In this document: piece by piece, positions 1 to 30,144 of the stretch
Layout of the letters: the number at the start of each line of letters is the position of its first letter
Position numbering within the stretch: the stretch's first letter is position 1
Notes under the pieces: model-generated
Databases searched by the model: none
Told to the model about the DNA's origin: nothing
What the model saw: the letters and a program-made list of their open reading frames with translations, nothing else
Made by a program: the position numbers and the translations under genes
From: Monodelphis domestica
Lineage: Eukaryota; Chordata; Mammalia; Didelphimorphia; Didelphidae
Direction: 5' to 3'
Assembly (NCBI RefSeq): GCF_027887165.1
Contig: NC_077227.1
Coordinates: 538,580,389 to 538,644,388 of the forward strand
Length of the DNA stretch: 64,000 nt

Positions 1-15560
<15,560 letters not shown>

Positions 15561-15699
15561 CAGAGCAAGACCAGCACTACTTCCGGCGTCGCGAGACCCG
15601 GCGCATAGACGCTTTCGACCTTACTTCCGATGAAGGCCAGGCCCACGAGGCTTCGCGGCTTCCTTTCAAGTCGGCTAGAGGGCGGGGCGGGGCGGGGTT

Positions 15700-18600
15700 A
15701 AGAGAGGCGTTCTGCGCCTGCGGGGTGACGGAATTTTGCCGGGGGAGGAGAGAGGAAGGAAGGAAAGCGAAAGAAAAAAAATCTGGTGGCGGAGTAGGAG
15801 GGGCTCCTTCTGGCGTCGGGGCGGGAGAAGGCCGATTTTCTACGGAATTGAAAACAGTTCCAACCCAGATCCTCCGCTCTTCCCTACCTAGTCTGGTGGC
15901 GGTGAGGTGAGGACCCTTCCCCCTATCCCACCCTGCTCCTCTTTTCTTTCCTCAGTTTCCCTATTCGCGCCTTAGCGCGAGTCTCCGGTTTCCCGCGCCC
16001 CTCTCCGCAGCCACGTGCCAACTTCTGCTGAGTTAGAGCCTTGACCCAGCGGCTTGCCTCCAGGTGTAGGAGGCCGAGGGGGAGGTAGGCCTCCGGTTGC
16101 CACAGCGACCAGGGGCTTGGTGCGGGGGGGGGGGGGGAAGGTGAGGACTCGGGGGCGGATACCGAGAATGGGCGCCGCCCTGCGGCTCTGTGGATCTGGG
16201 CGGTGGCCGTGCTGCTCGGAGCTCGGAGAGAGCTCCCGATAGCTGACAGCCCAACTCTCGTTTTTACAGATAAGGAAACTGTGACTCTAGGAGAGGAAGC
16301 GACCTCTCGGCATGTAAGTAGCCGAGCTGGCATTTGAGTCCTGCATCCGCGTGTCTTTCCCCTCCGATCCTGAGCGTTCGTCGTAGCTACATCCCCTCGG
16401 CGTGTAGGGTGTTAGGCAGGGTCGAGGGCGGCATGGCCCGGGGCAAGGAGGGGGTACCCAAGGGGAAGGAACTGTATGCTGCCAGGGTATGAAAACACTG
16501 AGGAAATAAGCTAATTTTCCTTTCTTAGGGTCTCATCAGGGATGTGACGGTCAGTATTTAATAATCGGCTTGGGGGGGAGGGACAGTGTGCAAAGCACGC
16601 TTTAGTCTGCACCAACGGGCACCCGCGCCGAGAACTTCACTTCGCTTTCCTCCCCAGCCTGCGTGGAGCCAGCGCGTGAGCCGGTGAGCCGGAGAGCGGC
16701 CAGTCACGGTTATGGTCATTGTGGGCCTGCCCCTCCCCCCTGCTCAGGCCGAGATGGAACCGCTAGAGAAGTCGACCCTGCTGAGCGAGCGGAGATATAA
16801 CGGCTCGTTGACAAAGACGCTGAAGACTCTTCTGGTTTTCACGGCTTTAATGATCACTTTGCCCCTTGGATTATATTTCTCTTCCAAGTCCTATGTATTT
16901 GAGGGTACTTTGGGAATGTCTAAACCAGACAGCTATTTCTATGCTGCTATTGTTGCTGTCGGGGCTGTTCACCTGGTACTTGCTCTCTTCGTCTATGTTG
17001 CCTGGAATGAAGGCTCGAGACAGTGGCGGGAAGGCAAACAAGACTGAAGGGAGCATCCCCTTTTGATAATCGGTAGAATAAAGAAATGGGAACAGAGTGC
17101 ATTTATGAATAGGCAAAGATGCAGGAAACTGCTTAATTCTAATTCTAAACTAAAGGAGACATGCTCCTTATACCAGCGTAGTTTGTGAGGTCAATTATAC
17201 CAAACTCATCTCACATTGCAAAATAAAAACTTTTTTTAAAGTCATATGGCTGGAATTGATAGGCAACAAATTACACTTTTTCACAAGGAAAACATATTCT
17301 GCAATATTCGATTACATGTAAAATTGTCCAGGACATATGCAAGTTTCCTCAAGTAAAATAAACTGTATTTTACACTGAACTGAGTAAAAATTGCTTAGGA
17401 CAGTAGATTAGCTTTTTGTATTCATTTTGTGTAGGCGAATGTTTAGGCTTTAGACACTGAAATGAATCGTTAATGACTTAAAATATATTTAGAAATGTTT
17501 TACAGGAAAAATTGTTTAGGACACATGCAGGTCTTTATTAAGCAAAAATTAAACTGCACTTTATACTGAAAATGAGTGAAAACTGCTCAGGCCTTTAAAT
17601 TGTTTTTTAAATTTTCCTTTCATTTAGATTAGTACTCAGGTTTTAGACACTGAAATGAATCTTTCACATCAAAAATGTTTTGTTACAGTACATGCAAAAA
17701 TTGTCCAGAATACATGCAAATTTTGTCAAACAAATTAAACTGCACTTTACAGTGGAATTGAGTAAAAACTACTCTGGCCATTAGATTTGTTTTTTTGTTT
17801 TGTTTTCCTTTCATGTAGATAAGTACTCAGGTTTTAGATACTGAAATAAATCTTTCATTGAAATGTTGCCTGTTAAGATTTATTCCATAGTGTGAATTTT
17901 TCTGCACATTATTTGGGGTGAAAACTGGAATAAATCACAGCCATTCATATGAAAGCATCTTCAGATGCATATGCTAAGATGGGATCCTGTTTCTGACTCT
18001 TCAGAGAATGTAATTTTTTTTTTAACACAAAAATATTTAAAAAATAATGAGTCTCAATTTAACATAATTCCATAGTTTATATAGGCACTATCTAGCAAAG
18101 AAAACTTCCTGTTATTCTGAAGCTAGGTATTTTAATCCAGGAAATACACTCCTTGAAAGTTGTGGATGAGGACAAAATTCCTTTCAGTAACAAATGTTGA
18201 CATATCTGCCATGTCAAGGATGGTACATGGAGGGTTGAGCACAGATTAACCAATAAGATTAAGATGCCTTGGGCTAGCTTTCTTTCCAACCCTTTGAAGT
18301 CACTAATATTTAGTGTTTGTGGCTACTTCCTAAATTTAGAGAGACCTCAATTTAAGCAATGAGGGATTTCACCCTTTTCTGATTTCCAAGTTTTTATGAT
18401 GGGCATTTACATAGGTCACTTTATTATAGGTCAGTCTCACTATGGGGTTTTTTTTTTAACCACCTTCTATCTTAGAAGTGGGATACTAAGGTTTGATTCC
18501 AAGGCAGAAGAGTGTTAAGTATTAGGCAATTGGGGCTAAGTGACTTTCCCAGGGTCACAGGAAATATCAGGCCAGATTTGAACCTAGGATCTCCCTTCCC

Positions 18601-21600
18601 CAGGCCTTACTTTTTGTCCACTGAGCCACCTAGCTGCCCCTAAAGATTTTTCTTACTAGAAATCAATTTTCAGCATCAGAACTTCCAGTTCCTTCTGAGA
18701 TAGAGGTAAGGGAATATATTCATAGTTTGCCTTTTTTTTTCTCTGTTTTTCAATATAGAATTTAAAGTAACTATGAATAGTAAAATTGGACTGAGGTAAT
18801 GATGAGACATGATTAAAGGTAAAAACTAGATGAAAGGACTGAAGTTTACATTATTGAGGGGTAATAAAATGTGAGTGTGAATTTATCGAACTCTTATTTT
18901 TGCCCTCTAGTCTATTTTGTCTCTAAGTTCAGATGGCTTCTAAATGGAAAATGTGGAACCTCCTAGACTTCATGAAAATGCTTCTTTTTAGGCCAAGGGT
19001 TGATATGGGGCAATCTTCTGGAAGTCCTCTGTATCAGTTGCTTTATCTTAACTGCAATTCTCTTATAGCCTACATAAATTCTTTCATTTACTTTTACATC
19101 ATTTCTAGACTACTTGTCCTTCACTGGCAGACAGAAAGTATCTCTTTTTTTCTATTTCTAAAATGAGTTTCCACTGTAAAATCCCAATACTCTTGTCTGT
19201 AGTTATCAAGTATTCTCCTAGTGTATGGTCTTCCCTTGGTTTGTCATGTGCTTATTATATCAGTAGGTAAAGCAAGCCCCTAGTTACTGCTGTCAAGATG
19301 AGGCCTTGAAAAATGATGTATAAAAGGGATGAAACCATCATATTTTCCAAGAAATTGCTTTTTCAGTGAAGGAGCTTCCTGTTGTTGAGTTGTTTCCAAT
19401 TCTTTGTAATTGTTTGGGGTTTTCTTGGCAAAGGTGCTAGAATGATTTGCCATTTGCTTCCCCAGATCATTTTAGGAACTTAGGGACAATGAACTTGAAA
19501 TAAACAGGGTGAAGTGATTTGACTAGGGTCACAGCTAGTAAAGATTTGAGCACAGATTTGAACTCAGGAAGATGAGTCCTCCTGACTCCAGGCCCAGCAT
19601 TCTATCCATTGCACCTCCTTGCTGCCTGAATCTCCTACCTTATGGCCAGATTTTACTCTTTTGATGGTCAGTGACAAATGGGGCTACTTTGGAAAATGCT
19701 TCACTGAAAAGTTCTTTTTGCATAATATCTGTGCCTCATATAAAACATTTTAATAAAAACTTGTCATTTTGAAAAAAAATTTAGTTTGCCTCATCCACAG
19801 TTTGTCCATCGCTTTCTTAAGACCATAGAACAGTAAATCCAGCCCTGCTTTGTAGTATTTGTAGATTTCCAAGGTATAAGTCATCACAACGAACATTTAA
19901 CCATATGCTCTTGAGAACTCCTTCCCAAGTTGGCTTCAACACACCTCTGAGTGCTTCCTGAGGTAGAAACAGGCCCAGAGAAACAAAGTGATTTGTACCA
20001 AATCTAAAAGCTTTATTTTCTTTTAAGTTAAACTTTTATTGTTCTCTCCTAACCCTTTCATTGGAAAAAAAAGAAGAGAAAAAAAAAACCTCTTGTAGCA
20101 ACAAATATGCATTGGCAAGCAAAACAAATTCCCATATTGCCTCTGTTCAGAAACATGTCTTATTCTGGACTTTTGAGTCCATCACCTTAGTGCTATGAGG
20201 TAAGTAGCATGCTTCATCATGGGTCTTCTGGAATTATGGTCAGTCGTTGCTTGGATCAGAGTTCTTAGGTTTTTCAAAATTAGCTTTACACTTGCATAAA
20301 GTGCTCTTCAGGTTTGCTCTGTGTTAGTTCCTAAAAGTCAGCATTCTCTGAACAATAAGTTTCTACTGTGTGCCGAGTACTGTGTTAAGCACTAGAGATA
20401 TAGAAACAAAAATTAAACCCTTTGCTTTAGGTTTTGGAAGAACTATAACATCTAGCGGTAATCAGAAGAGGAAGGTGGCCAGTATAATGCCAAGGTTAGT
20501 TACAAAGACAGTAAACATTTATTAGGTGCTAGTATGTGCCAGTAAGTACTGTGCAAAGCACTGAGGATATACAAAGAGGCAAAAGAATCTCTCAAGGACA
20601 GTCTTACTGGAAGACTAAACAAATCCAGGAAACTAGTGGGATGGTGATGCTCTCAACACAGAATTCACATAGCCAAGCATTGTCAGGGTTAGAATTGAGT
20701 TCCAGGCCCACTTCATTGCTCTTTCCACAAGACTTGTTTAGAAGGCTTCAGCCTCCTTTGGGAAATGTTTGGAATAGAGGAAGATTAATGGGAAGGAAGA
20801 AGAGCATCTCATGTCTAAAGAGGAGTGAAAGGAATATAGGTGCCAGAAGGACTATAGAGTTCAATTATCAAGGCCTTTCAGGACTTTTTGGTATAAATTT
20901 ATTACGAAGACTCTCAGGCCATTGCCTAATTCTTTAAAAACACCAAAATTCAGAGGGCAAAAGATATGAAAATTTTTTCATTCTTGCATCAAGCTCGACA
21001 CTATAATAAATTGTCATGTAAGTTGTATATGTAAATATACATATTTACAAGAGAAGTTGTTCTCTTGTATCCCCAGTGCCTAGCACTTGTTTATAGTCCT
21101 TTCAGTCATGGCTAACTCTTCGTGACTCCATTTGGGATTTTCTTGGCAAAGATACTAGAATGTTTTGCCATTTCCTTCTCCAGCTCATTTTTATGAATGA
21201 GGACCTCAGACAAACAGGGTTTAGTGGACTTACCTAGGTTCACACAGCTAGTAAAAGGACAGATTTGTATTTAGAAAGTTGAGTCTTTCTGAATTAGGGT
21301 CTGGCACTCTATTGCACTAGCTTTCCTAGAACATTTTACTAATAGTAATTGGTCAAAATCATCTGAGCAAAAGATGATTAGATTAGTGAAATAAAAGATA
21401 TATTGTCAACCAATATACATGTAAAATTAGTTTTTAGTAAACTTGTAAAAAAATGAAATATTTATCACATAGCACAAGTAGTTGGAGAAAATGGATTAGT
21501 AACTTTGTGAAATTAATTTATACTCACCAATATAGTATATCTTATATTTCACTGCATTCTGGCGATAGTCTATGCTCATGTATGTATCTTATCAATTGTG

Positions 21601-24600
21601 GAAGAAATATGACTTTTTAAAAGTTATTCAACAGATAGACTTGTATCTTTAAATTCAGATAAAAGATTTCAGTATAACAAAAATATAAAATAAATATATG
21701 GTTAAATTATGAAACTAATTAGTAAAATTTTATGATGGCAATTCCTACTAAACAGTGGATAAATGGGCAAAGCTCTAGGAACAGATAATGCTTCATTAAT
21801 CATAGATCACCTAGCACATAGTAGATGCTCGAAACAGTTGTTAAATTGACTCTCCATTGAAAAACCTTCAATAGCATCCCATTACTTGTTGAATTATATA
21901 CAGTCTTTTTTAGCCTGACACAAGTCAAGGTTTCTTCTTAACTTGGGATCTGTGAACTTGTTTTTTAAATAATCTGATTACCATTTAATATAATTGGCAT
22001 CATTTGTAGTCAGATACTTTTTACTTGAAGCATTTTAAAGTACTAGTCTGTGAAGTCCATAGTCTTCAGCAAACTGCTAAAGGTGTTCATGACGCGGAAA
22101 AAGTTTAAGAACTCCTGGTTTGACTTATCCCTTCAGTCCCTGTCACTTTGACCTTTGACATGTCTCTTAGTTTTAACTAATAGATAACACTATCTCCATT
22201 TTCAGTGCCTCTCACCTCCTTCAAGTCATACACATCCTACAAACTTGTTTCAACTGAAATTTGAAGATAGTTTCTTTTCTATTCATGTCCTCAGTATGAT
22301 GTCTAGCAGATAAAGGTGCTTAATAAATATCATGGTATCTCTAATGATTTTCCCCAACTGGTTGTGATCTCTTGGATTTTCTTCATAGCCTTTGTATCTC
22401 CCAACCTCTTTTGGATTTTCTGTGTATCCTTCCACATTTAGGCTATTATTCTGCCTTGTTTTGTTTTTTATCTATGTGTATTCCCCCAGTTAAGTAAACT
22501 TGAGTGTAGAGATTTAAAAAAAAAATTTCATTCCCAGTAATTCTTTGGGTCTAGTAGGCATCTGATAAATATTTGTTGAATTGCCTTGAAATCCTTTCAT
22601 TGTAATTGAATAGATTCAGAGTTTTAGAATCCTAGAATTCAAGATAGAAGGAACCTTTTAGTTCATCATTTGGTCCCCTTATTCTACATTTGAGGAAACT
22701 GAGGCCTAAAGAAATTAAAAAGCTTTCTCAAAATCATGTAGATAAGTTAAAAGCAGAGCCAGCTTCTGACCCCAGTGATCAAATGCCATTTCCTTTTCAC
22801 TGAACCATAAAGAATCATAAAAACTGTAGTTCATTTAGATGGTCATTCAGAATTGCTGATGTAATAATAACTGTCTTCTCCCATATGCTACTCTTCCTCT
22901 TTTCCCCTACTTGTTTGTCCTAATACCCTTTGTGGGATTGAACTCCAGGGTTCTAGCTTGAGCTATCCACTCTTTCTACACACCTTGTCTTAGTGGTTTT
23001 GTCCACTCATCTCTAGGCAGTTGACTCCTAGATCCACATGTGGAACCTTTGTTTCTTGAATTATCTCAAATCAACATAAGCCTATTGGTTGTCTCCACTT
23101 GTATGTCCCACAAGCACCTCATACCCAGTGTGTTTGTAACAACTCATTTTCTCTCATTTTCCTCTTTTTTAATGTCTCCACTTCTGCCTAGGGTACAACC
23201 ATTCCTATAGGATTCATATGTTTGAAACCTTGGAGCCATCCTCTGTGGCCAATCAGTTGCCAAATCCTTTCATCCTTACAACTTTTCTCATTTCTTCCCT
23301 TCTCTCTTCTCACTGCTTTAGAAGTGGGCCTCTCATTTCCTTTCATCTGGACTTTTGTAAGTAGTCAGCTAGCATTTATTAAGGGCCTGCTGGGTGCCAA
23401 GCACTTTGTAAGCCTGGGGATACAAAGAGGCACAAACCAAAACAGTCTCTGCCCTCAAATAGCTTATAGTTTAATAGAAGAGACAGCACACACATAGCTA
23501 TGTATAAACAAAAGACAAGATAAATTGGGGGTAATTGCAAAGGTACAGCACTAAGATTACAGAGGACTGGGAAATTCTTCTTGCAGAAGGTGGGATTTTA
23601 GATTTGAAAGAAATCAGGAAAGCTAAGTGGCAGAGAGGAAGAGGGAGAATGTTTCAAGAACTGGGGGAGCCAGTGAAAACACTTATTAATTGGTCTCCCA
23701 GCCTCAAGTCTCCCCTCTGTCCAGTCCATCTTGAACTGAATTAACAAAGTGATATTCCTTAAAGCACACCATGTTATTCTACTTAAAAAAGTCCTGTGAC
23801 TCCCTGTTACCTTTAGGATAAAATACAAACTCCTCTGGCATTTAAAGCCCTTCATAATCTGCCTTTAACTATTCAAGCAGGTCAGAGTCCTAGTTTAGTG
23901 CCTGACATATAGGTACTTAAATACTTGTTGAAACTTTAAGTAACTCCTGGCCCCTTCACTTTAACATCAACAGATGTCTAAATTGCCCTCTTATATGAAA
24001 AGTGCTATGCTATGCAGTGGAAGGGAGATAGAAATAGTAAATTAACAGTTTCTGACTTCATTGAGTTGGTAGTCTGGTAGGGTAGTAAGATACACAATAA
24101 ATAATTAGTATTGTGGTTATTTGACAAAAGTTTAAATGTGTGTACAGCGCCTCAACATAATTTTGAGCCAGTATGATAACCTGTGTTCATTAATGAATGC
24201 TCTATCTGAATTCCAACCTTCCCTGGAGAAAAACTTTTTTACAAACATGTTAATTAACAGTCAGTATTTCATATTCCTTTATCTTCCTCTCCCTTGTTCC
24301 TTTTTTTTAAAAAAAATCAGTTTTCCTTTGATTATCAAGACTCGGAAGCCTACTTGGAGAAACCTCGTATGGAGCAAGCATGTTTTACTTCATAACAATA
24401 ATATACTTTTTGAACCATTTGGAATGAGAATTGCTAACACTTTTAATTAAATATTTTATTTTTGTACAGTTTCTGCCACAGTGAGTGTAAGAATCTGGAT
24501 CATCCTGACTAGTTAGTGCTTCATGGAATGAAATCAACTAGCTACAAAATAACTCATATGTCTCAAGCCTTATTTTCTCATGAGGAAAAACATTTCTCTA

Positions 24601-27600
24601 CTGCAGGTGAGTAGTCAAAAGGTTTACCCAGGTAATCTTCATTTTGATTAATTATAAGGGTATATGAATGGGTTTTGAAGGATGGTATTACTGTGTACTC
24701 TTTGCTAATTGAGTACCATTTTTATAAGGAGATCACAAGCATATCCTGAATATTATTTCTTTCATCTTCATGCCATTTTGCTAAGGTAGGGGGACAATAT
24801 AGTTTTTGGTAACCTATATTTTCTATCTGGAGAAAGTTAAAGACAGCTGATTGTGAAAGTTCATATAGTAAACTAAAAAGGATCTTAAAGTTGCTACGGT
24901 TCTTTCAGTTCACTGACTATGGATTTTTAAGAGAAGAAAAATGTTAGGATGTGTTTTTTAGACTTATTTTATGATCAGGTTTTACTTTTCAGCTGAATAT
25001 GAATAAACATAATATTTTTTTTCTTGGAGAGAAACTTCTGAATCTCCCTTTGAGTCGTAAAGATCTCTGTGATCTTCAACCGAATTAATTACATAGGAGA
25101 GCCCCCTTTGAGGCCCCTACAAGAAAGATTTTTGTTGAAGAGATGACTTTGTCCTAGTTGAATGGGAACAGTGGGACTCTTTTACCTCCAACTCTATAAA
25201 GACCTGCTTTTATACTTTTGAGGTGATAGTTAAGGTCTTCTTGATACCACATTAGAACTGACTGTTGAGTAAACATGTCCTATGGCTAAGAAATTTTTAG
25301 CTGTAATGTGGTTTCCTACTGACCATCTCCTTATTTAGTCCCTTACCCTTTTTCCTTATCAAGGAAGTTGTTTCTTATAACTAGTTATATGCTCAGGTAA
25401 CAAAAACTACAAAGCAAGGGAACCTTAAATGTGTTTAAAACTACATTTTGTTCCATGATTCTATGGCAAGAAGATTGACTTACCCCCTTTATTTATAAAA
25501 TCAAATATAAATGTAACTTCTTAAGTACTATGAGTTCCTCTTGGCTAGAAAAAGTAATATACCTTTGACTGAAATTGAATTTCTTTATTTTAGAAAGAAT
25601 AAGACCCATGGATTAGAAAATTCATAGTTTCCAAGTTCTGTGGTAAAGGGTAAATGTTTTTAGGCCTTTGAGTTTCAAGGAAAAAGAATTAGAACTGCAG
25701 ATGCCAGAAGTAATTGTTTTATTTTTTTTTCCCCTTCCTACACGTTTGATTTACGTTCATGAATAAGGAATTTTGGAAAAGTGGTTTAAAGCCACTTTTT
25801 CATTGATTTGGTTATAACCAATTTTTGTTCTTTCAGGAGAGGTTATTGGATCCAACTATGGTGAAAAATGTTTCGAAAAGGCAAAAAGCGACACAGTAGT
25901 AGCAGTTCCCAAAGTAGTGAAATCAGTACTAAGAGCAAGGTAAGGGGGGTGGAGTTTAGAATTGAGTGGCCAGGCAGCCAGTTAATTTGTTTGTATTAAT
26001 CAAATATCCACATAGAATATTTGTCCTAGGCTCATTGCATGATATTCTTTAAATGGTGTTAACATTTCATTTTATTATTTTAAATATTGGATCTCATTCC
26101 ACTTTGGATTGTTATATTTTTTATTTTCTCAAGTCATTGAAGCCATTAAAATAAGTCAACTATAATGTCTAAGCAAGTACTTTACAATGAGTGCTGAAAA
26201 TTTACATATTTTTTCCTCTAGAGGGTAACTTGACTTTTTAGGCTTTTTGGCAACTTTTTTAGACTCCAAGTTGTAGAAGAGTTGTCATTCTGCAGCTATG
26301 ATGGGAGTTTCCCGATACTGCCTGTATGACAATGGGAGCTCTCTTCAACACTGAACTTACAAATTTGGATGCCTCCCAAAATGAGGGGAGTTTTATATGC
26401 AGGGCTCTAGGAACAGGTACTCTTGAGTTTTAGAGATACTCTTGGATTATTCTATTTCTTCAGGAGTGAGATTCATAAACATTCCAGTATACATGACATT
26501 GGATCATAGATTTAAAGCTAGAAGGGACCTTAGAAGGCTAATTCAGTCCCTCCATTTTACAGCTGAGGAAACTGAAACCTAGCAAGGTTAAAGGACCAGC
26601 CCAAGCAGTAACAGTGATGTTTGTCAGTATTCTTGTTCAAATATATGCATATAGTATCTCACATTGGAAGGCAAAGGAATAATTTTGATAGGCAAAGGGG
26701 TGGGGTGGAGGAAAGATAGTCTGACTTTGTCACTTGCTATGTGTGACCTTGGGCAAACCCTTTAATTTCTCTTTTAACCTCCCTTTTCCTCATCTGTAAA
26801 ATGAGATGTTTGGATTTGGTGGCCTGTGCAGTCCTTTCTGGATTTAGATCTGCTATCCTATGATTTTGTTTTACAAAATCTAATTTATATCAATGGGAAC
26901 ATCTAAACCTGAGCAAAACACTTCATTTCTATTCTTTGTTTATGGAGCCTAATTTAACAATTTAACTGAATTTAAGAGATACATATAGGTGAATAAGACA
27001 TGGACCCTATTCTCATGGACCTTACAGTTGTTAAAAGGATAAAACATCAGTCTTTTTGATTGGCAGGTTTCCAAAGTCAAATTATGAAGAAGATAGTAGA
27101 TTATTCTTATAGGGATTCTTAGTTTTAGGAAGGCATTTTTTGATATGTGCATTTAGGAGTACAGAAACCTCTCAGCATTTTTGTCTACTGACCCTGTACC
27201 TGTCCTTCAAAACTCAAATCAAATTCCACTTTCTCCATGAAACCCTTCTTAATTCCCTCTCTTGCTCTGCCCTGCTGTTCCTCCAGCCAGAATTATTTGA
27301 TTTCTGGAGTTTTACATGTAAAAACCCTTTATATGAAAGCACAGAAAAGTCTGGAGTAGAATATATCCTATATTCCAGTCACTATATTGCAAGAACTGTG
27401 CAAAGCAATGTTAACTATTGGGCATCTATTAAGTACTCTTCACTCTGCTTAATGCTTTGAGGAATGCAGAAATTGGTGCCTTTGGCCTTTTCCCACAAAT
27501 AGTATAGTGAATAGTAGAACTAGGAATAAAAATCATGGAACAGTGAACAATACACATAATCTAATCAGATGAAACATACTGATTCCTCATCACAAAGATG

Positions 27601-30106
27601 CAAGGGACTAGTGGGCCAGAATGCCGGATATGTCACCAATTGGAGTGTCAGTATTTGGTTGTTTTTCTTTATAAAGAGGGGAGTGCTTTCACCTCCTTCC
27701 CTCCCTCCCCCAATTGAATATGATACAACAAGAAATGGCATCAGTGTTTTAAGTAAATAGTTTGTAGTAACTTATTGATGCTATGTAACATAGAAAAGAG
27801 AGAGGTTAAAGAAATGTAGTAGTCAGGAGAATTGTGAGGCAGATCATAGACTGAGAGTGTATGTAAAAAGAATTATGGAATGTCATTGTTGACAGCAGCC
27901 TCAAAGGTCATCTTGTGTTTTCCTGTTTTACCAAAGCAAAAATTAAATTTAGGGAGAGAAAGTAAGGAAGGGAATTTGAGAATAGCCCTAGATTTGGGAG
28001 TCAGATGAGCCAAACTCAAATCCTGCTTCTGCTACTGAACACCTTTGTGACCTTGGGAAAAGTCATATTGCTTGTGGGCTACAGTTTCCTCATCTATAAA
28101 ATGGGAGATGAGGTGGGGGTGTACTGGTATGACCTCTAAGATCTCTTCCATTTGAAACTATATACAATTTCTTGATTTTCATTAGAGTGGTCTCATTTTC
28201 TGACATTCTGTATTTTTCCAATTTGTCCAAAGTTGCACATTTAATATATACGTAACAGAGACTACATTCTGGGTGTCATAATTCTTAGCCAAATATTTTT
28301 AAAATCTCTTCTACTTTGACCATGAATAAATTGCTAGTCAACATAAATGTCTACCTGTGTTAAGCTTAATAGAATTTCCTGCTGTTGTTGACACCTTTTG
28401 TTTTCATTTAAAATTATATGGTAAGTCAGAAAATAAAGTTTTGAGGAAAATGGTCTGTGATAGCTAAAATTTCTTTTAATGTCATGTGCATAGTGAATTT
28501 TACACAACAAGAGAAAACTGCCATGTCTGCTTTTTTTTTTTTTACCTGCTAAAAAGTAGCTTGATCAGATTTGGTATAAACGAATGCCTTCAAATTTTAA
28601 GGTGACTGCTTTTTAAGTTTTCAAGAATTGAGCTATTCAATAGCTTTGTAGTGAGCATCTCTCACGTACAAAACTCTGTGCTAGAGTTGTGTAGATACTT
28701 GCCCTCCAAGATAAAACATAATTACAAATAACTATTGTAGGGAATAAAAAAGGAGTGGGGAGTTAGGTTTACATATTCCACCCTCTGCTTCTCTGGAGTT
28801 CTCTCACAGTTTTCTTGTGAGCTGCTGCCAAAATCATTTTAGGAGCACCAGCTTTTTCCATGTCACTGAAAATTGAATGCTGTGCAGTCTTTGCTTTACT
28901 TTGACAGTAATCCAAAAATAATAGAAAAGAAAGAAGCCCTGCAGGTCTCCGGGCCCTCATTTCAGTGTTTTCTCCTAAAGAAAAGAGGAAGAGAAGGTTT
29001 CCTTGTTTCTTGTTTTCTTTATGGAGATAGAAACAAGACTCAGTTTCCCTCCTGTAAAATGGGAAATGAAAAGAGAAAAGCATACCTGAAGCCAGCTCTC
29101 TTTATAGGAATTGAATTCACCCCAGAAGGTAGTTTGACATTTGTAATAGCCAGCTATAACCCAAGAATATATATTTTGAGGCTGGACAGGTTGAGAATTC
29201 AGGATTTATAGTGTTGGAGTATGTCCAAAGAAATAGCCACCTAAGTGCATGCTGAAAGTTGGATTCCACAAAATAGATTTTAAAAAATGCAATATTAGCC
29301 TTGGTAAATATTTTTATATATTTGACCCATATGGAAAGTAAAATATTTTATATGTTGCTTGGGTTTTGTATTTATATATTGATAATTGTCAGTTTGGGTG
29401 TTTTGAAATATTTGAATGAATAGAAGATTGTGGTTGACCCCCTTTTGGTTAAAATAACTTAATTTGGCAGTGTCTCTATCATTTAAATTACTTTGGTAGA
29501 GACAAAAAATCACTTCTCTCTAATGTACAGAAAAAGCACGTGCAGTTTTATGTAAGTATTTAGAATCTTCTAAATTCTTTGAATTTTGTTACATTGTTCA
29601 TCTTAATTAACCTGATTTAAAAAAATTTTATCTGGAACCAGTGAAAAGGTTAGTTTAAATATATTTAGCTGCAATAATTTAAAGAAAATGTTTATTATTA
29701 ATTGTTTTTTTTGTGTGTTTTCCTCAACTTACTCCCCCACCCCCCAAAAATTCCCTCATTTCCTCAGTCTGTAGACTCTAGTCTTGGTGGACTTTCAAGA
29801 TCAAGTACTGTAGCCAGCCTAGATACAGACTCTACCAAAAGCTCAGGTATGTCAGAAAATGTGCATTCATTTACTACTCTTGGCCTCTTTCTTCATTGGT
29901 TAATCTGAGGGTTAGGGTTTTATTGGACTTAAATGACTTGGGAGATCCTTTCCAGTTCTAGAACCCAGATTCTACTCAATCTTTTTTAATTCACTAAAAA
30001 AATTATATTAATATAAGAGCAGATCTCAATGGAGTTTTTATTGAAATTTTAGATTTTCTCACAGATTTTGACTGGGGATAGAGATAAGAGGGAAGAAACT
30101 AAATGT

Positions 30107-30144
<38 letters not shown>

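Noticed and set aside
15923-16333. 136-codon minus-strand open frame and several overlapping frames in the CpG island (also 15279-15521, 16033-16254, 16054-16242).
   Set aside because: They overlap each other on both strands, are rich in Arg/Pro/Gly/Ser as expected from GC-rich DNA, and match no family.
20536-20937. 133-codon plus-strand open frame.
   Set aside because: Its start lies inside an interspersed repeat, and there is no homology or splice support.
28769-29211. Overlapping 104- and 112-codon frames on opposite strands in an ITGB1BP1 intron.
   Set aside because: No family resemblance; mutual overlap on opposite strands argues for chance.
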